From positions 41,787,501 through 41,851,500 of the forward strand of contig JAYKYS010000001.1 in NCBI GenBank assembly GCA_036924285.1: a stretch of DNA of 64,000 bases, given 5' to 3'. Within the stretch, counting starts at the first letter, position 1, and every line of letters starts with the position of its first letter. The translations under genes were made by a program, and so were the position numbers. The notes beneath the pieces are model-generated. The model worked only from the letters and a program-made list of their open reading frames with translations, searched no databases and was not told the origin of the DNA. Source of the stretch: Asterella californica. Lineage: Eukaryota > Streptophyta > Marchantiopsida > Marchantiales > Aytoniaceae. Shown piece after piece: positions 42,231 through 56,318 of this stretch.

Positions 42231-45200
42231 GATTTACGAACGTAAAGCCGTAAAACTAAGATTTGAGTGGCCCTAATTTCTCAGTGGAGTCTCCAAAGGG
42301 AGTAGTGCGAGAACAAGGTTGCGGGTGGCGCATGAAGTCGTGCCTGTAACACCTTCTTGATCACGGCACTAGGATCGATTTTAGATTAGCTGCAGACCTG
42401 CACTCCTGTCCTGTTGGTGATCGGACATACTACCGTGCGTATGCGTGGGTCCAGGAGTTCTTAACCGCCTACAAGAGTCCTTATGTTCTTCTTGTTCAAG
42501 GTACTTGTCACGCCGTTCTTTGTACGTAACATGTACAAAGTTATGGAAGCCTAACTCGGGATTCTACTCAGAAGCTTAGATTGATGAGATTCCTCTGGAG
42601 TTTTATGGGTCCCAACTGGAAACTGCTTGCTACATAGCTAAGTCGAAAGTCATGAATCATCATGAGCATGAAGGGAGCTGGTCTGTCTCTGGTGATCTTC
42701 CGACGGTGCTTCGCACATCCGGTTCTTCGGTACTACTGTTTCTGTATATAACAAGAAAGGCAGGTTTCGGACGAAGTCTGAGAGAATTATCAAACCAACT
42801 CGTGTAGAATCAAGGTAACTGACCGCTCCTCCTCAAGCCTGCAGGGACAAGACCACACATAGCCTCACTCGAAACCACCGATCTGAGTAATACATTGTCG
42901 GGTATTGCATGATTCCTGCATATGAATGTCTTCTGCAGCTCCACGGAAGGGAAATTCAAAACCCATGGCACTCCGACGCGAGTGGACTTCTAGTCTCAGC
43001 ACCTGCTGATGCGGTGTCCAGGCTCTCTGATTTTACAACGAGCAGAGTTGATGATCCTCGAAGCATGCCCACCTATTGAAGTCTTCTCTATCTTCGCCCA
43101 AAGAAGCCCACACGACGATACTTGTGACCCAACTCAGAGGTACTTGATCATTTCGTTTTACGCTGTAAGATGTGCTGAGAAGCCTTGCGAAAAAGAGCTC
43201 CTAATAGTGGTAGTTGCAAATCCATGCCGAGTATAGTCATCCCTTGTGAATGAAATGCCGATGCTTCAGGGATTTAGAGCCACCGTGGATTCCATTTTAT
43301 CTCCTGCACGTATTTCTGTTAATTTGAGTGCAACTATGCCCTCCGGACTAGATTTGAGGCTCACTTTGATCGGACAACCATGTTGTCCAGGACTCGATGT
43401 TACTTTTCTTTTCCCGTTAATAGTAACCTAAGTGACAGGATTTAGGAAACATTCAGCTGGTAGGAACTCTGGCAAAGCTCTTGGAAACTGGGATACACCT
43501 AGTCGTGTGTACGCTGCCTCCGAACATAGATTCATTATTGTCGTCCTTATATGTCATTCCGTTATGCTCGGAACGCAAGGGCTACGTGGGAGCCTTTTAA
43601 ACTTTGAACGGGTCGGTTGGAATACTGGGGACGTTTTTCTCGACGGAGATAGGTTTGTCTTGAATGAATTGTCTGAACGTTCACGATCTCCCTAACGGAC
43701 ATTGCTGAGAAGAGAAAGGCGACGGCTATATGATCAAATACCCAATAGGCTGAGCGATAATTTGTCAGTTTACGTGTGGAACTTCCAACAGATTTACAGA
43801 TCTTGACTGCCAGTCCTCTGTTAACCTTAAAGACAAAGCCTTACAGTCTTTTCTACGGAACCTGCACAATGACTACCCTTTAGATATTTCATACGAGAAA
43901 GTATAAACGCCATCCCGAGCCTTAATCGTCATCAAGGGGTGAATGCCCGAGGGAGTTCTGCCGAATGTATGCAGGACCCTCTCTTTTGAAAGCCTCGATT
44001 GGGGTCGTGTCTTGCACCAATACCAGCACTGTTGAAGTGATTTGCAGGAAAGAGCTAATCCTTTCAAATTGAGAGGCCAAGTAATTTCGGTGGCTGAATG
44101 ACATCGTTTCCTGACAACAGCTGCCGAGATAGGTGCTAAGATAGGTCATAGACAGATTCAAGAGTAATAATCGACCGTCGACAGCTGCGACTCATGTTCG
44201 AGAGAAAAAAAATGATCCATGTGTTTCCGACTCATTTAGGGTTTTCAAGAATCTAGATCTGCTGATTTGAACGAACTGTACACTCATTTGAATTGCTATT
44301 ATACTCGAGAAGAACATCGGACAAGCTTTACCCGTCTCTCGTGACATGAAAGACATACGTAAGAGACTAACACTCTACCAAGGTTTTCGATTTCAGTGTT
44401 TTTCTTGAAGGAACTGAAAAGTTCTCCTAAAATACTACTATATCTTGTGAACAACCTTGCTTTCTGTCACTCTTGCCTGTCACGCAACACTAGAAAGACG
44501 TAGTTGTGGACACCAGTGGAGCAGACGACGGAAGTTCTTGGGTGACGTTGTAAGAGGGTCGTTTAGAACTCTCAACAACCTGCCTGGCGCTGTATCTTCA
44601 GTATATAGCAGTCCGTTTCCGAATGTCTACAGATTACCTTTCATACCGAGCAGTCCCTCGCTTTAGGAGATTAAAAGTGGTGTCCAGAAGGTCGTACCAA
44701 ATGTGAAGAACTTCTGGTGCGGACACGTTTAGCTTCTGGAAGACGACACGCGGTCCTTATCCCTTACATTCCTCTGATCGGAGGACATGGCTCCACGGCC
44801 CCAGAGTTAAAATAACATAAGCACGTTCCGTTCTTCAGGGCGAGGAGGTTTGTCTTTTCCTGTCTGAGGCGTCGTCAGCCGCCAACCTGGCATAGTAGTA
44901 GTCTAATGTCTTCTTTCCTTGAATTATTGGGAGGGCGCGAAGCTGCAGAAGTCTGGGATGTGGGCATTGTGGGGTAGGACCGAAGGGACATCTTTGCCGG
45001 TTTGAGCTGCGTTTAGCAGAAGCTGCAGCTATATCTGCACTCCGCAGCTATGAGAAGACGCTCAGCATTTTGAGAGAATGATGTCATGTTTTCTACACGT
45101 AGTTTGAAGTAGGTCATCTATGAGTGTCTTTCTTAACTTCGTCGTATACGCATGCAAGTAGGATCATCCTGTTGTCAGAGAGCATGAGGAAGATGGTCTG

Positions 45201-48200
45201 TGAAGCGTAATGTGTATTGTGTACATGTGTCTTAATACGTTGTCTTGTTATCACCTTTCGGGCAATATAGTTCCTGCGGGCTTCTCCGAAAAAGAAAAGA
45301 AAAATGAAACCGTAATGTGTATCGTGTACATGTACAGTACTATCGCTTAGGTTTGCTCGGCGAGGTTTGTAAATATTTGACAACCAGACTACATCCATGG
45401 CTTCAGAGAACATGATATCTGCTAAACTGATAAAAAGATGTACCCGTTGGCTTTACTTAGCGGAGACCGGGGAAACACATACTTAAACTTCCTTTTGCGG
45501 CCATTCGTCACCCACATCTTAATCCAGTCATATTCTCGGTACTACTGTTATCTTCATACACCGGCTCTTCACAGGAATCAGGAAAAAGGTTTTCCCGTGT
45601 TAACTAGATACTGCATACATTCCTGATACGGTCGGAGAAATGAGGGTATGTTCAACTCATGTACATTCGTTGTTGGTAGAGCTAGGTAATGTAGAAGTAT
45701 TCCGTTACGTTACTTACTGTTACAGTTAACTCTATGGCTAAGCCGCACACTTTTCGGTAAACGGTGTTAGTATATATAGCTTTTGGCTAGGTGGGCTCTC
45801 GTGGCGGCGAGGTTGTAAAGCATCCTCTCGAAAGTCTGTTTTTATGTTTTGAACATAGTCATTTTTCGGTGCATTTATGTGGTGTTGCAACGGACAGAAG
45901 CACAAAAAGAATGATTCCGGAGAAGGTGGTTTCAAGCCCGTCACATGCAAAACAAGTTTTGATTGTGATGCGTTGAAGTGAGAAAAGGACTTCGCAATAT
46001 ACCTCCCGGAGATATTTTCTTGTAGGCGTACCATGAGATACCTCCCAGAGAAGTTTACTGTAGCAGTTTGCTGCTATTGCGTGCCTGAAGACAACGTCGT
46101 CCGCCAACCCACGTGGCCACCCCAGGAAGTCCGTTCGCTGACGCGTCAAGGTCGAACCCTGGACGTCGACTCCTGCGAGAAAACGGTACTGACCAGATCG
46201 TCCGGGACTCTAGCTTCCAGAGTATGAATCCATGGACCTACCGTATGTATCGGTACAGGAGTTCTTGTCAGGTTAGTACTGCGCAGTTCGCTCGGCTTCG
46301 TTGGCAACAGTCTAACTCGTGGCTCCCAACTGTTGCTATGAACTCGTGAACTCGTGGCTCCCAAGTGTCGCGTCACACGTGTCGAAGAGTATTCACCTTC
46401 TCTTTGGCAGCAGTCCTTCTTGCCACAAACTTTGAGAGCTTCGTGTCCACAAGTTCATACTTGTCCAGACAACAGTCTCCGAAATTTGCGGTTGGAGGAC
46501 CCGTACATCTGTGAAACCTCTTGGCCGGTTGGGGTCTATCCTAGGTCCTGCTTAGACACTATCCAACTTATAATCCAAGGCTCCACCGCAGCAAACCAGA
46601 AGTCCATAAGACTCCATATAGCCCACGAAATGCTGCAGACAGACACTTTGCTTTTATGAGAACATGACAACCAACAGTTCGGTACGCGTCAGAGGTCTAA
46701 ACTACTAAGACCGTTCGTGATTCGTAAGTTCCCCGATACCATTTCCACGTAGATGCACTGACTGGGGCTCCTGGATATGCCACATGAAAACTGTGGATCG
46801 CCTGAAACTGAGGCGCCACTGAGGTACTCTTTGTAAAATGAAGGCCCAGGTTCTAATCTAGAATGAAGAATGATTCCCTCTGCAGAGTATGCACTTATCT
46901 ACGTCATCCATACGGCAATGGGATCTGGAAGAAATCACTTTGACTGAAGTTTCCGTACAGCCAAAATGTTCCCGAGCCTAGATGGCTCCAACGTGGCGCT
47001 GACGTGGTTGAGAGCTCAAGCTAAACTACTTTCCGAGTGGGTATTGTGTCTAGACCGTCCATTCATAGTTAATCTCAGTTTATGTTCATGAGCTTATGAC
47101 CTTATGTTAATCTCAGTTTATGACCATGATCCACGGAGTCACGAAACTTTATTGGTTCTGGTGGTAGCATAGGTGAAATCTGGGCCTTCGTTCGATAAAG
47201 AGTCTCGGAGCCGTCTGAGTGTCGGATAAATCGGGTGCACAGTCGCAATGTTCATTGATTCGCCTGACGTGGAGACGGATATACAGCCAATCACACTTGC
47301 CTTCTGCGCATTACCGTCACGCTTTAGGACAAACCACTTCTCGTCAAAGTTACCTTGCAAGAAGTCCTTCAGTAGTATGATGCTTTGACGGTTGGATAAC
47401 ATTATCGGAAAATGTTAACCATCCTGCATCGTTACCCTGCTTCCGATCCGGTTTCGAGAAGGTTTCCTTTGAGAATCAGCGAGAATCCGGGATTCACTTC
47501 ACATGACAAAGAAGGATAGATCACAATGACGGTAGTATTTTAGGTTACTAAGACATTCATTCATGCGCGTGTTTCAGGAAGACTAAGTGTGTCTTCCAAC
47601 CCATGTTTGAGAAAACACGTTTCTTTGTCAGTCTGTCTCGTGCGGTCGGACACTTCTTCCTTACGGACGACGTGAATCGCCCAAGGGAGTGTCCGGGAGA
47701 CCTTAGAACGACCGGGACTTTCCTTCCTTGCGCATGAGCCGACAGGTCGGCTCGTTTAGAGTTGCCGCTAAGTCCTTCAGGTTGTTTCCTCTCTAAATAA
47801 TATTCCGTTAGAAAGTTCTGCTTATACCTTAACCCTCTCGACACATTTGAAATTTTGCAGGCCAGGTCTACACTAACTTCAGTATCGGAACTTGCCATAA
47901 TCTGTGTCTATTGCCAAGAATGGTGGTTGATATTGAATATCAACCAATTTCTCGTCTTAGGTAGTTTGATTAGTTGGAGTAATCGACCACGTTCCAGCTT
48001 GTCACCCATCCCAAGAATCATGGAAATTCAAGGAATCAAAGTTCTAGTTGTGGAAGGAATTCCATAACACAGGCCATCGTGGTCTCTACTGAACTATCCT
48101 TTCCCCGACGTACGCCCTGACCTTATTATCGTAGCTCTCTAAATTATCGCCTTACATCAATGTCGTCCTTCGCTTCTGATCCAAGTTGAACTGGGAATGC

Positions 48201-50423
48201 ATGCACAGTGCCTCAACATGTACACCTTGTTATTCCAAACATGCCTTGCTTCCCAAACTCAGTAGTATGCCCGTCTTTCTGCGAACTCGTCGCCAACCAA
48301 GATCTAAATCGCTTCCGATCAACCTGTATCACACTGTTGTGGCTGACAGCACTTATCCTATCGCCGCAGAGAGATTTTAAACGCCAACTACGTCTACACA
48401 GGGTTCTTGCCGATAACGTCTAGTATCACACAAATTGATCAGTAGCCGGCAGGTGACCGAAAGCTTAAGTCCCTTCATCTTGAATGTTTCCGAGACCAGT
48501 ACGTGGTTCCGGAGTGCAGTATGCAATGTAGGTCACTTAGATGCTACGGTAGTCCAGAGTCTGACCCATTGTGGAGATGTATAAGATGGTATACGTTGGC
48601 AGCAACGACTTGCGTGAACCATCTTACACATCCAACCCGGGATGTTTTCAGGAAGGCGTGACCTCAGGATTCTAGCCTAGCTCTCAGACGGTTCCATACT
48701 TTGTGTTAAAGCTGCGACATGGTCAAAACCTGTAACAGTTCTGGTTTCAGATGGTATCACTCAAAGAAATTGACTGGTATAGCCGGGACACCGTGCTTAG
48801 AATAAACATACGCGCGGCCGAATTGAACACTAAGACTTGCAGCAACTAACCCGTGACTATACTGTTTTCATCATCCTGTCTCTTTTTATAGCTAGAGCTA
48901 TACTAGGTCGAAACCAGACTCCGTAACAGTACCGCAACAATTGAGGCATTGGAGGAACAATTGAGGACTGTTTGCTGGTCACTGATTACAGAAGTATCAG
49001 CGTTGTCTGTTGAGCTGCGCTGGGGTTGATTGTTGTATCAAAAGTGGACGGAGTTCGAATTCTTGGCTTGCCGTTTAGTCTCGAGAAAATGTGAGAGCCG
49101 CACACATATGAAACTCTCCAGCTTGATTTTCAGCTCCAGCGTTGAGCATGTTGAGTTCAAACTAGGAAGTATACTATAAGGACAGGCAATGAAACTGAGG
49201 CATTCTCCGGTTCACTGCGTTTTGGGGGTTACCTTCCGATTGTGGGGTTGGTCCCGGACTGCCATTCACATACGCATGTACCAAGATATATTACCAGGAC
49301 AGGCATCGAACTGAGTAACTCTCATCTTTGTGGTACTTATTCTACAGCACTGAATTCTAGGTTCGAGACTAGAATAACCAATGATGCGTCATCGCGGTCG
49401 GCAGAGAGATTGATCGAGACATTTAGGGTTGCCCGGTGTATTGTATGGTATGCATGTACATGTACATGTGAATTCTAAGTTTTACTAATTTTTACTTCCC
49501 CATGTAGATCTATAACATGCTAAAAAGTACGTCGATGCTGCAGTCAAGTCAACACGGGACAAGAAAGAACCAGCGCAGTAGACTAGGGCTAAATCTGAAT
49601 TGTCTCCATTTCCATGCTATTTGCTCCTTGCTTTTCACGTAGCGTCTCACATACTATCTCATCGTCCGTGTGACCCCATTTTTGATTCCTAAGGACATCC
49701 TTCGGGAAACTATTATTGCTTTTCCGTATCTTGCAGTAGGACATCTTTCTGTCAGATTATCTCCTGTGGCGTAGCTATGAGAAGGGGAGTTAGATTTAGA
49801 AGAATAGCGTTACCTTTCTCGGTCTTATCGTAATTGAGGTGCGCTTTTATTGAACCGTCTTCGATGTCTTTGCGCGACCCCTTCAAATCTCTGCATTTGC
49901 ACCGGCGAGCTATTCAGTCCATGCATGTTGCCCATGCGTGTATCTCTACCTTAGGAACGATCGCCTGTATTGAACGCTAGTCCTCGAGCGATCAACGTCT
50001 TGCAGGTTCAGTTCCTTTGATTTCTGGGGTCAGCCAGCTGAAGCTAGTTGCGTTCGCACCAGATTTTCACCATGCGTAACGAGCTATTACAGCCGCAACT
50101 CTGATTGCGGGGGAGCAGAGCTGCGGGAAGAACTTCTGCAGTTTCCGTCTGCAGTTGAAAGGAAGCTCATATTCTCCAAAGGTAGCTCGTGTGTCCAGAA
50201 CTGCGGGAGTTTCAGCTTCCAACTGTAGAAAACAGCAGAAGTCTTCAGTTTGAACACGTTCATCGTGTTTGTCGCTCCCGTCTTGCTGAACTTCTTTCAG
50301 CAAGGAAAAGACATTTAATTTACAACGTTAACGAATAGAGGACATTACCTTAGGAAATTACTGCAGCTTGGAGCTGGAATCAACAAACCCGTCTACCCGA
50401 GTTGGACTCCTATGGCAGTTTGT

Positions 50424-50472
50424 ATTATTCCGACTCCACCAGCTAGTGTATAGCTGGTGGAGTCGGAATAAT
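50424..50472. repeat. Perfect 22-bp hairpin, 5-base loop
   Basis: The arms 50424-50445 and 50451-50472 are exact reverse complements (starting attattccgactccacc), with loop gtgta. No flanking gene is seen. The stem is GC-containing and would be very stable in RNA or as a cruciform. Confidence 0.95.
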
Positions 50473-52340
50473 CCACCCTTCTTGCACAGCTCTAAGAATT
50501 TATCTTCCTTCGCATGAAGAAACAATCGAGAGCGTCCAACTTCTGACTCGAATTATATTTAGGATCCGTGCTTGAAGCTGCCAAGTGCGGCTACGGCTGC
50601 TTTCGTAGTTCACAGTGAATCAGGCTGTAAAGTGCTTGATATACCGTTCGTGCGGGAAGAGAACAGAAGCTAGCATGGAGGAAAAGTATTTATGTATAGG
50701 ATAATGCATGCAACGCTCAGATTGCGACGTAGTGAAGTTATCAGAGTGTTTTGCAGTTGTCCGCTTTCCAGTTTCGAGCTAAGATCGTCTGTTTCCTTGA
50801 GTGTTAATTCTTGAATACTTCCAGACTGTGAAATAGACCTGCTGTAAAACTTGCATATGATAATCGAGGATAACGTCTGGTCTCTCTTGACCGTTCGATG
50901 AAAGTGTTTGAGGGAAGAAGAAAATTGTCACGGATAAAGTATCTATCCTCTATTAGAACGTTAAGCTCTTGTCAAGTTCCAGTGAGGGACCGCGTAACTG
51001 CGTTGCTGTTGATGCGAATGTTTACATCTCAGAATATCCATAGCTTCCTTAGCTACAGTTTAAACCTTAAGACTTCATGATCAGGTCTCAAAGAAGAGGT
51101 AAATGAGAGATTATCACAGCTTTAAAGATAGTTAAGACTTAGTTGGTCCACAGGTCTTGGTTTTCAGTTGTCACATTAACGTTCCATTCTTATGTTCTGA
51201 ACAGTAACACTTCCAGATAACGGAAGATGGTTGGTTAGGGCTTGACAAATCAAAGGTTGCAATTGATTGGTGTTCCTGTTTTCTGGTTTGGCAGTTGCGC
51301 ACAGATACAAGAAGTTGATGTGTCCCGCTTAATTTCAAGATCAAGATGGATGGTCATATGAACAGTTCATACCGTGGACGTTCATATATATGCTCTGAGT
51401 AAGAGTAAAAGGTATGGACATCATCAGAGTCCTTTCAGTTTTTACGTTCATCAACAGTCAAAGGTCAGTCCATCTACTCCACTGGTGCTAGCTCTCTTAC
51501 CACACCATGCCAGTGCTTATATATTCGTCAAGTTACGGTTGTGATGCATATGGCCGGGCCTAAGAGAGCATCATGCTTGACCACGTGCACAATGGTGACC
51601 ATGCTTGATAAAATACTGCAGCCTCTGTTGGGGAATGTGGCCTAGAGGAAAGAACGTCAAGATAATTATGTTCTTTTATCAGGACTGAACGTGAGCGGGT
51701 GGTTATGATGTTTTCCATGCCGTTGATTATGATTGACAGCACCTTCGATCCATATCTGAAATCCTGGTTCATGTTAAAAGCAAGTCATTGAGAAGTCTTT
51801 AGTATTTGGATAACGTTTCAGCTGAAGATATAGGGTTGTGGATAAGCACAACACTCGATATACTAGCTTTTGTGGAGAGTAAACCCAAAATATTCACCCT
51901 TGCCTAAGCCGAGAAAAACTAGCAATACAGTTCATGGCTTGGAGAACCGTGACATTTGATGTCCAGCTTCTTGCAGTAACATCAACCTTCGTGATAACTT
52001 TACTCAGTAGCTTATTTCTAACCTATAAGGCTGCTGCCTGGGATATAAAAATGCAGTGAAGCTTGGAACTCCCAACAGAATACAACATGTTTGAAGCTCC
52101 AATTCGTGGGCCTGAGTTCCTATGTTGAGTATCTCCATGATGCAATACCTACTGCTGCCTTTGAAGAATACGATGTCCCTGCGGCTGAGTACTAGTTTGG
52201 GTCAGGACTGACGCACCGTGGACGTTCGTACACCTTAAAGTTCAATCCATGTGTTTCCAGGTGTCGTTTGATATCGATCACAGAGCAAAACATTTCAGGG
52301 AATCTTTTGTCCCTAAACTAACGAATAGTTAAAATATCTC

Positions 52341-52372
52341 ATTTCCCTTCAACCTGGGAGTTGAAGGGAAAT
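52341..52372. repeat. Perfect 13-bp hairpin, 6-base loop
   Basis: atttcccttcaac (52341-52353), loop ctggga, complement gttgaagggaaat (52360-52372). Confidence 0.9.
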
Positions 52373-52593
52373 GGGAAGAGGAGGGGATGGACAACACAGA
52401 GGTTGCGGGGTAGAACTCAAATAATTAAAGATCTTAGTGTTGTAACACGTACAGCGTTCGCTTTCAAACGAAGATTACGGTGAGCTGTTCCGCGCACACA
52501 AGTGCTCTGATCTTTGAAATTGTGTTTTCTACCATAGACAGCGATCGATGCAATATATCACCGTGAACATGATCTATAATGGTTGTGTTTCTC

Positions 52594-52735
52594 TTATATT
52601 TCCACGATAGCTCAGAAAGCGAAGCTGCTTTACTCGTGTACCAATATATATTTCCACGATAGATATGATCAGATTAGATTTCCGAAAGCTGCTTTACCCT
52701 TGTGGCAATGTATCTTTCCGCGATAGATATGATGA
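52594..52735. repeat. Diverged tandem repeat (tttccacgatag / gctgctttac)
   Basis: The word tttccacgatag(atatgat) occurs near 52599, 52651 and, as tttccgcgatag, near 52714. Between the copies lie aagctgctttactcgtgtac (52622) and aaagctgctttacccttgtg (52686). Units are roughly 52-65 bases long. Confidence 0.8.
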
Positions 52736-53148
52736 CCACGAATGTTTAGTTTAATTTGTATACCTGCTGGGACCCGTCTAAGATGGAGACTACGTACTTT
52801 TTGTACTTACGTAGTGTACTTTTGGGACAGCCTTGGGACTACGTTCCAGCCTTGGGCTTATGTCAACTTCCTGAACGGCTTATCCATCGAGAGGTGTAAT
52901 GAGAAGAGAGTGAGTAATTTCACTGCACTTGACACGAAATCAAAACTTCCTCGCGAGCATAATGCTCATCAGAATGTGTCAAAGGAACTTTCAGGCCTAG
53001 GATGGAATGCCGGCTTCAGTTTCTTGTTTGAATTCCTCCTGCAATTTCCTGATGATCTCTCTATAGTCCCTGAGTTGCAGTCAGAGTAGAATCTGTTTAA
53101 CTTACCACTTCGTCTCTGTTACTAAGGCTTGCAGATCGATACTTGGGC

Positions 53149-53278
53149 TTCAAATACTTTCTATGTCTGGAGTAGCAGTTCATATTATCTTGGTGGATCC
53201 CCAGACTTGCTGTGCTTCAGTTACTTTCCATCTCTGGAGTGGCAGTTGATATTATCTTGGTGGATTCCCAGACTTGCT
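53149..53278. repeat. Tandem duplication, period 67
   Basis: Copies at 53149-53211 and 53216-53278 share the order tactttc, tctggagt, gcagtt, atattatcttggtgga, cccagacttgct, with five or six substitutions between them. The duplication falls within one short open frame but gives no recognisable protein. Confidence 0.9.
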
Positions 53279-54543
53279 AAGTGGTCAGAGCCATTCCCTT
53301 CAGATTATAAGTGAAATTTGTGTTATTCATCATCTAGGACTTGTCACATAAAAATTTTGCTATCTTCGCACGAGAATCTGGATCAGTCTACAGTCGATTC
53401 CGGTTGAGGTCCGAGTTTGATAGACTTTCTGAAACTGTGGTTGTAGACACTACCGTCTATTGTAGGATCCGGATACTGATTGTACATGTGAGTCACACTC
53501 CTGCTTACTAAGTCTCGCGTTCCCACTTAGTTCGTGGACAGTGGATGGAGGGGACAACTGTATTCAAGAGTGGGCTGGGGCTGAAGAGTAAGACACGAAT
53601 TTCCGGGTAGCTTATCCCGTGAGATCAAATAGAGCCACGATTCAAACAGCAAGAGACCTGTACAGAAATTACTGCGTAGTGTCTTATTGTAGTCCTCCTG
53701 GACGACCCAGGAACGTCTCGTGATTTCACCTGCTCGAACACTCTCTCCTTGGTACCGGGGCTTCCAGATTGTTTCTCGAAGAGAAACACTTACGTAGCTT
53801 GCAAGGTGTACGACAGCCCCACGTGTACAAGCGCATTGTGGGATTGACTCGTCCAACGGTAACCCGACAGATGTGAAAATAAAGGTGTTCGGTTATAGTA
53901 TTAATATGTGTATTTGAATTTAGTACCTTATAACTTCCATATTAACTTATTAGCACAACCGTAATTATCGATTTTAATACTATCGTATTAAACGAATACT
54001 ACCAGGATAGTGCCTCTTAGACACAAGGAAAAAATTAATCATCGCTGCATGCTTGGGGTCATACGTGGAAACTTTAATTCATTGAAGGTTAACTAATTAG
54101 GGTACAACTTAGGTGCGTAAGCTTGGTATATTATGGAGTCCCAAAGATAAAAAGACATAACTTCGTCTCTACAGCCCTACTACTAGTTGCAACCCTTATG
54201 ACTCCTAGATTTGAGATATGACATATGGATCTGAATTCGAAGGAAGAACAGAATCTTGGTAACAAAGTTACTATCGATCGCAACTGCGCCTAGAGAGAAG
54301 AAAAATAATGTCTCAACGACGATTGAGAAAATAAGCGGAAAGTAATTCCGGGATCCCCCTAGGATTTCATACTATGCTGACTTTCTGCAGTTTGAAGAGG
54401 ATTGTTAGTTGGCAGCCCCATCCGCACGTAGCCGGGGCGGCTGTGGTGTTGAATCCTCCTCCTGCCGGGAGAGCAGGAGTCCGTGCAAGGGCAGCAGCGC
54501 TCGGCTGCAGAAAGCCCCACGGCGAAAATAGACCTAAATAATG

Positions 54544-54578
54544 GCGTCGCGGGCCTAACCCGCTTCTTCCTTGACCAA
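54544..54578. repeat. Second copy of the gcgtcgcgggc-taacccgc motif
   Basis: gcgtcgcgggcctaacccgc at 54544-54563, followed by ccttgaccaaag. It matches 27685-27720 with one substitution in the first 20 bases and the same downstream tgaccaaa at nearly the same distance. Confidence 0.75.
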
Positions 54579-55610
54579 AGAAGAAATCTTTGTTTGACAC
54601 CGAGAGTTGGTGAGCGTGGATTAATTTGGTTAGAACAAATTTTCTGCGCGGAATTTCGCCTCCGCATGCAGTGCAGAGATATGCACTAGTCTCCCTTTCT
54701 ACGCATCCGAATGTTACGTACTATCCAGGGCCGCCAGTTTGTACTTGTTCCTTCTGTGTCCGCAGGAGAGATTGGTTCGCTAGAGCGCTTTTGTGACAGG
54801 AGTGAAATTCTGATGTCATCAAACGACAGATGTCGTCGCGACAAGGACCGTTGGTTCGACGTAGAGATTCTGTCTAGCTTAGTCGCTCTTATGCTTCAGC
54901 TCTGTTTGAGTGTAAGTTACGTCAGCAGGATCGAAGTTGACAGCACGCTCCTGGGCGACAGAAGTCGCAGAACTACTTGGAGCCCTCACCACGTGACATT
55001 TGCCTCCATATGGCACCTGAGAAAGCAAAAAGCGCCAACGATTTGGGGGCCTTTCACGTGGAAAAAGAACAAGTACATGGCGGTCGATACATGTCATATC
55101 TGCATGATTCGAAACTGGTACGCGAAATGGATGTTAGGCGGGGACACGATTCGCGTGCATGATACCAAACACTCGTCTCCCTGAGCGCTCCCTACTGTTG
55201 TAAGGTGAGGTTCTCGCGTCCTTTCCGTAACTCTACTTTTTCTTAGGAACCCTATTGTCCTTTCGCGTTTTGCCAAGTACGCTGCAGGGGCCGGAAGAAA
55301 ACTGGAAGGACGGACTCCGTAAGAGAATCCGTTGAGAGAGAAATCCTCCCTCCGTGACATTGTCACTGATATTACGAGCTCTGCGGAGAAGGCCGCGCTC
55401 ATTTCACGAGCTTCATGGGAGATGATCCTGATGGCCCGAAAAGCTCCTGACGAGCATCACATGCAGCTGGCGGGACAGTGAAGCTGGCTGATTTGATTAG
55501 AGAGGAAGAATGAGTGACATGCAAGCTCCACCGCGATCGTAAAGGTAGAATTCTGTTACAACTTCTTGTAACGCCGTTGCTGGTTCTATCGAGCTCTCGA
55601 TTCGCAATGT

Positions 55611-55737
55611 TAAAATAGATTGGTGGACGGTACTAGATGTACTGTTTCTTGCGGATCAATTTTCCTCGATTTTCTAAAATAGATTGTGGACGGTACTTGA
55701 TGTACTGTTTCTTGCGGATCAACTTTCCTCGATTTTC
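55611..55737. repeat. Tandem duplication, period 64
   Basis: Two copies, 55611-55674 and 55675-55737, each running taaaatagatt, gtggacggtact, gatgtactgtttcttgcgga, tcctcgattttc. They differ by one deleted base and two substitutions. Confidence 0.93.
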
Positions 55738-56318
55738 TTGCGGCTTGTGTACGAATCAGTTCATAATCCTGGAGTAGATACATTGACGGGGACCAATCTG
55801 ATCAGTTTACAGAGACCTATGCTTGAACGAACAAATCAGGACTTCCATCATGCAGGAACCACGGAAACTGGAGTTAAATATTGCGAGTACTTGATAACGA
55901 AAGTCTAGCTTTAGAACGCTGGATGTAACAGATAGACTACCAGGTGTAGAAATCGTCTGTAAACTCATAGATTGGATTCCAACGCCTTTAATGTCGAGTG
56001 ATGTGCATGCGCACTTAAGCTGCTAGAATTTCTGTCCCTTCTAGACCCAACTTGAGAGTGTCAGTCTAATGAAAAAGAAGTAACACCTTCCCTTTGAAGA
56101 TTGGCCTTGAGATTCAGTTTGCGTTTGTTTCGAGGAGTCGATCGATGAACATTGTGAGTATTGCTTCGCCGTGCTTGTCGTGTATAACTTGTTAGTTTCG
56201 CTTTGCAGCGGCCGTCGAAGCTTTATATTTGTTTCCGTACAGTTTCGTCCTTCGACTCTATCTTCAGCAGCCAAAGCCTGTGAATCGGTTTAGAGGTTTA
56301 ATCACTGATGATGATCTC

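Noticed and set aside
46140..46165. ggtcgaaccct, another B-box-like sequence
   Set aside because: No acceptor or D-arm pairing could be found around it.
54711..55184. 157-codon open frame, plus strand
   Set aside because: No family resemblance and no coding-like composition; overlapping frames on the other strand are almost as long.
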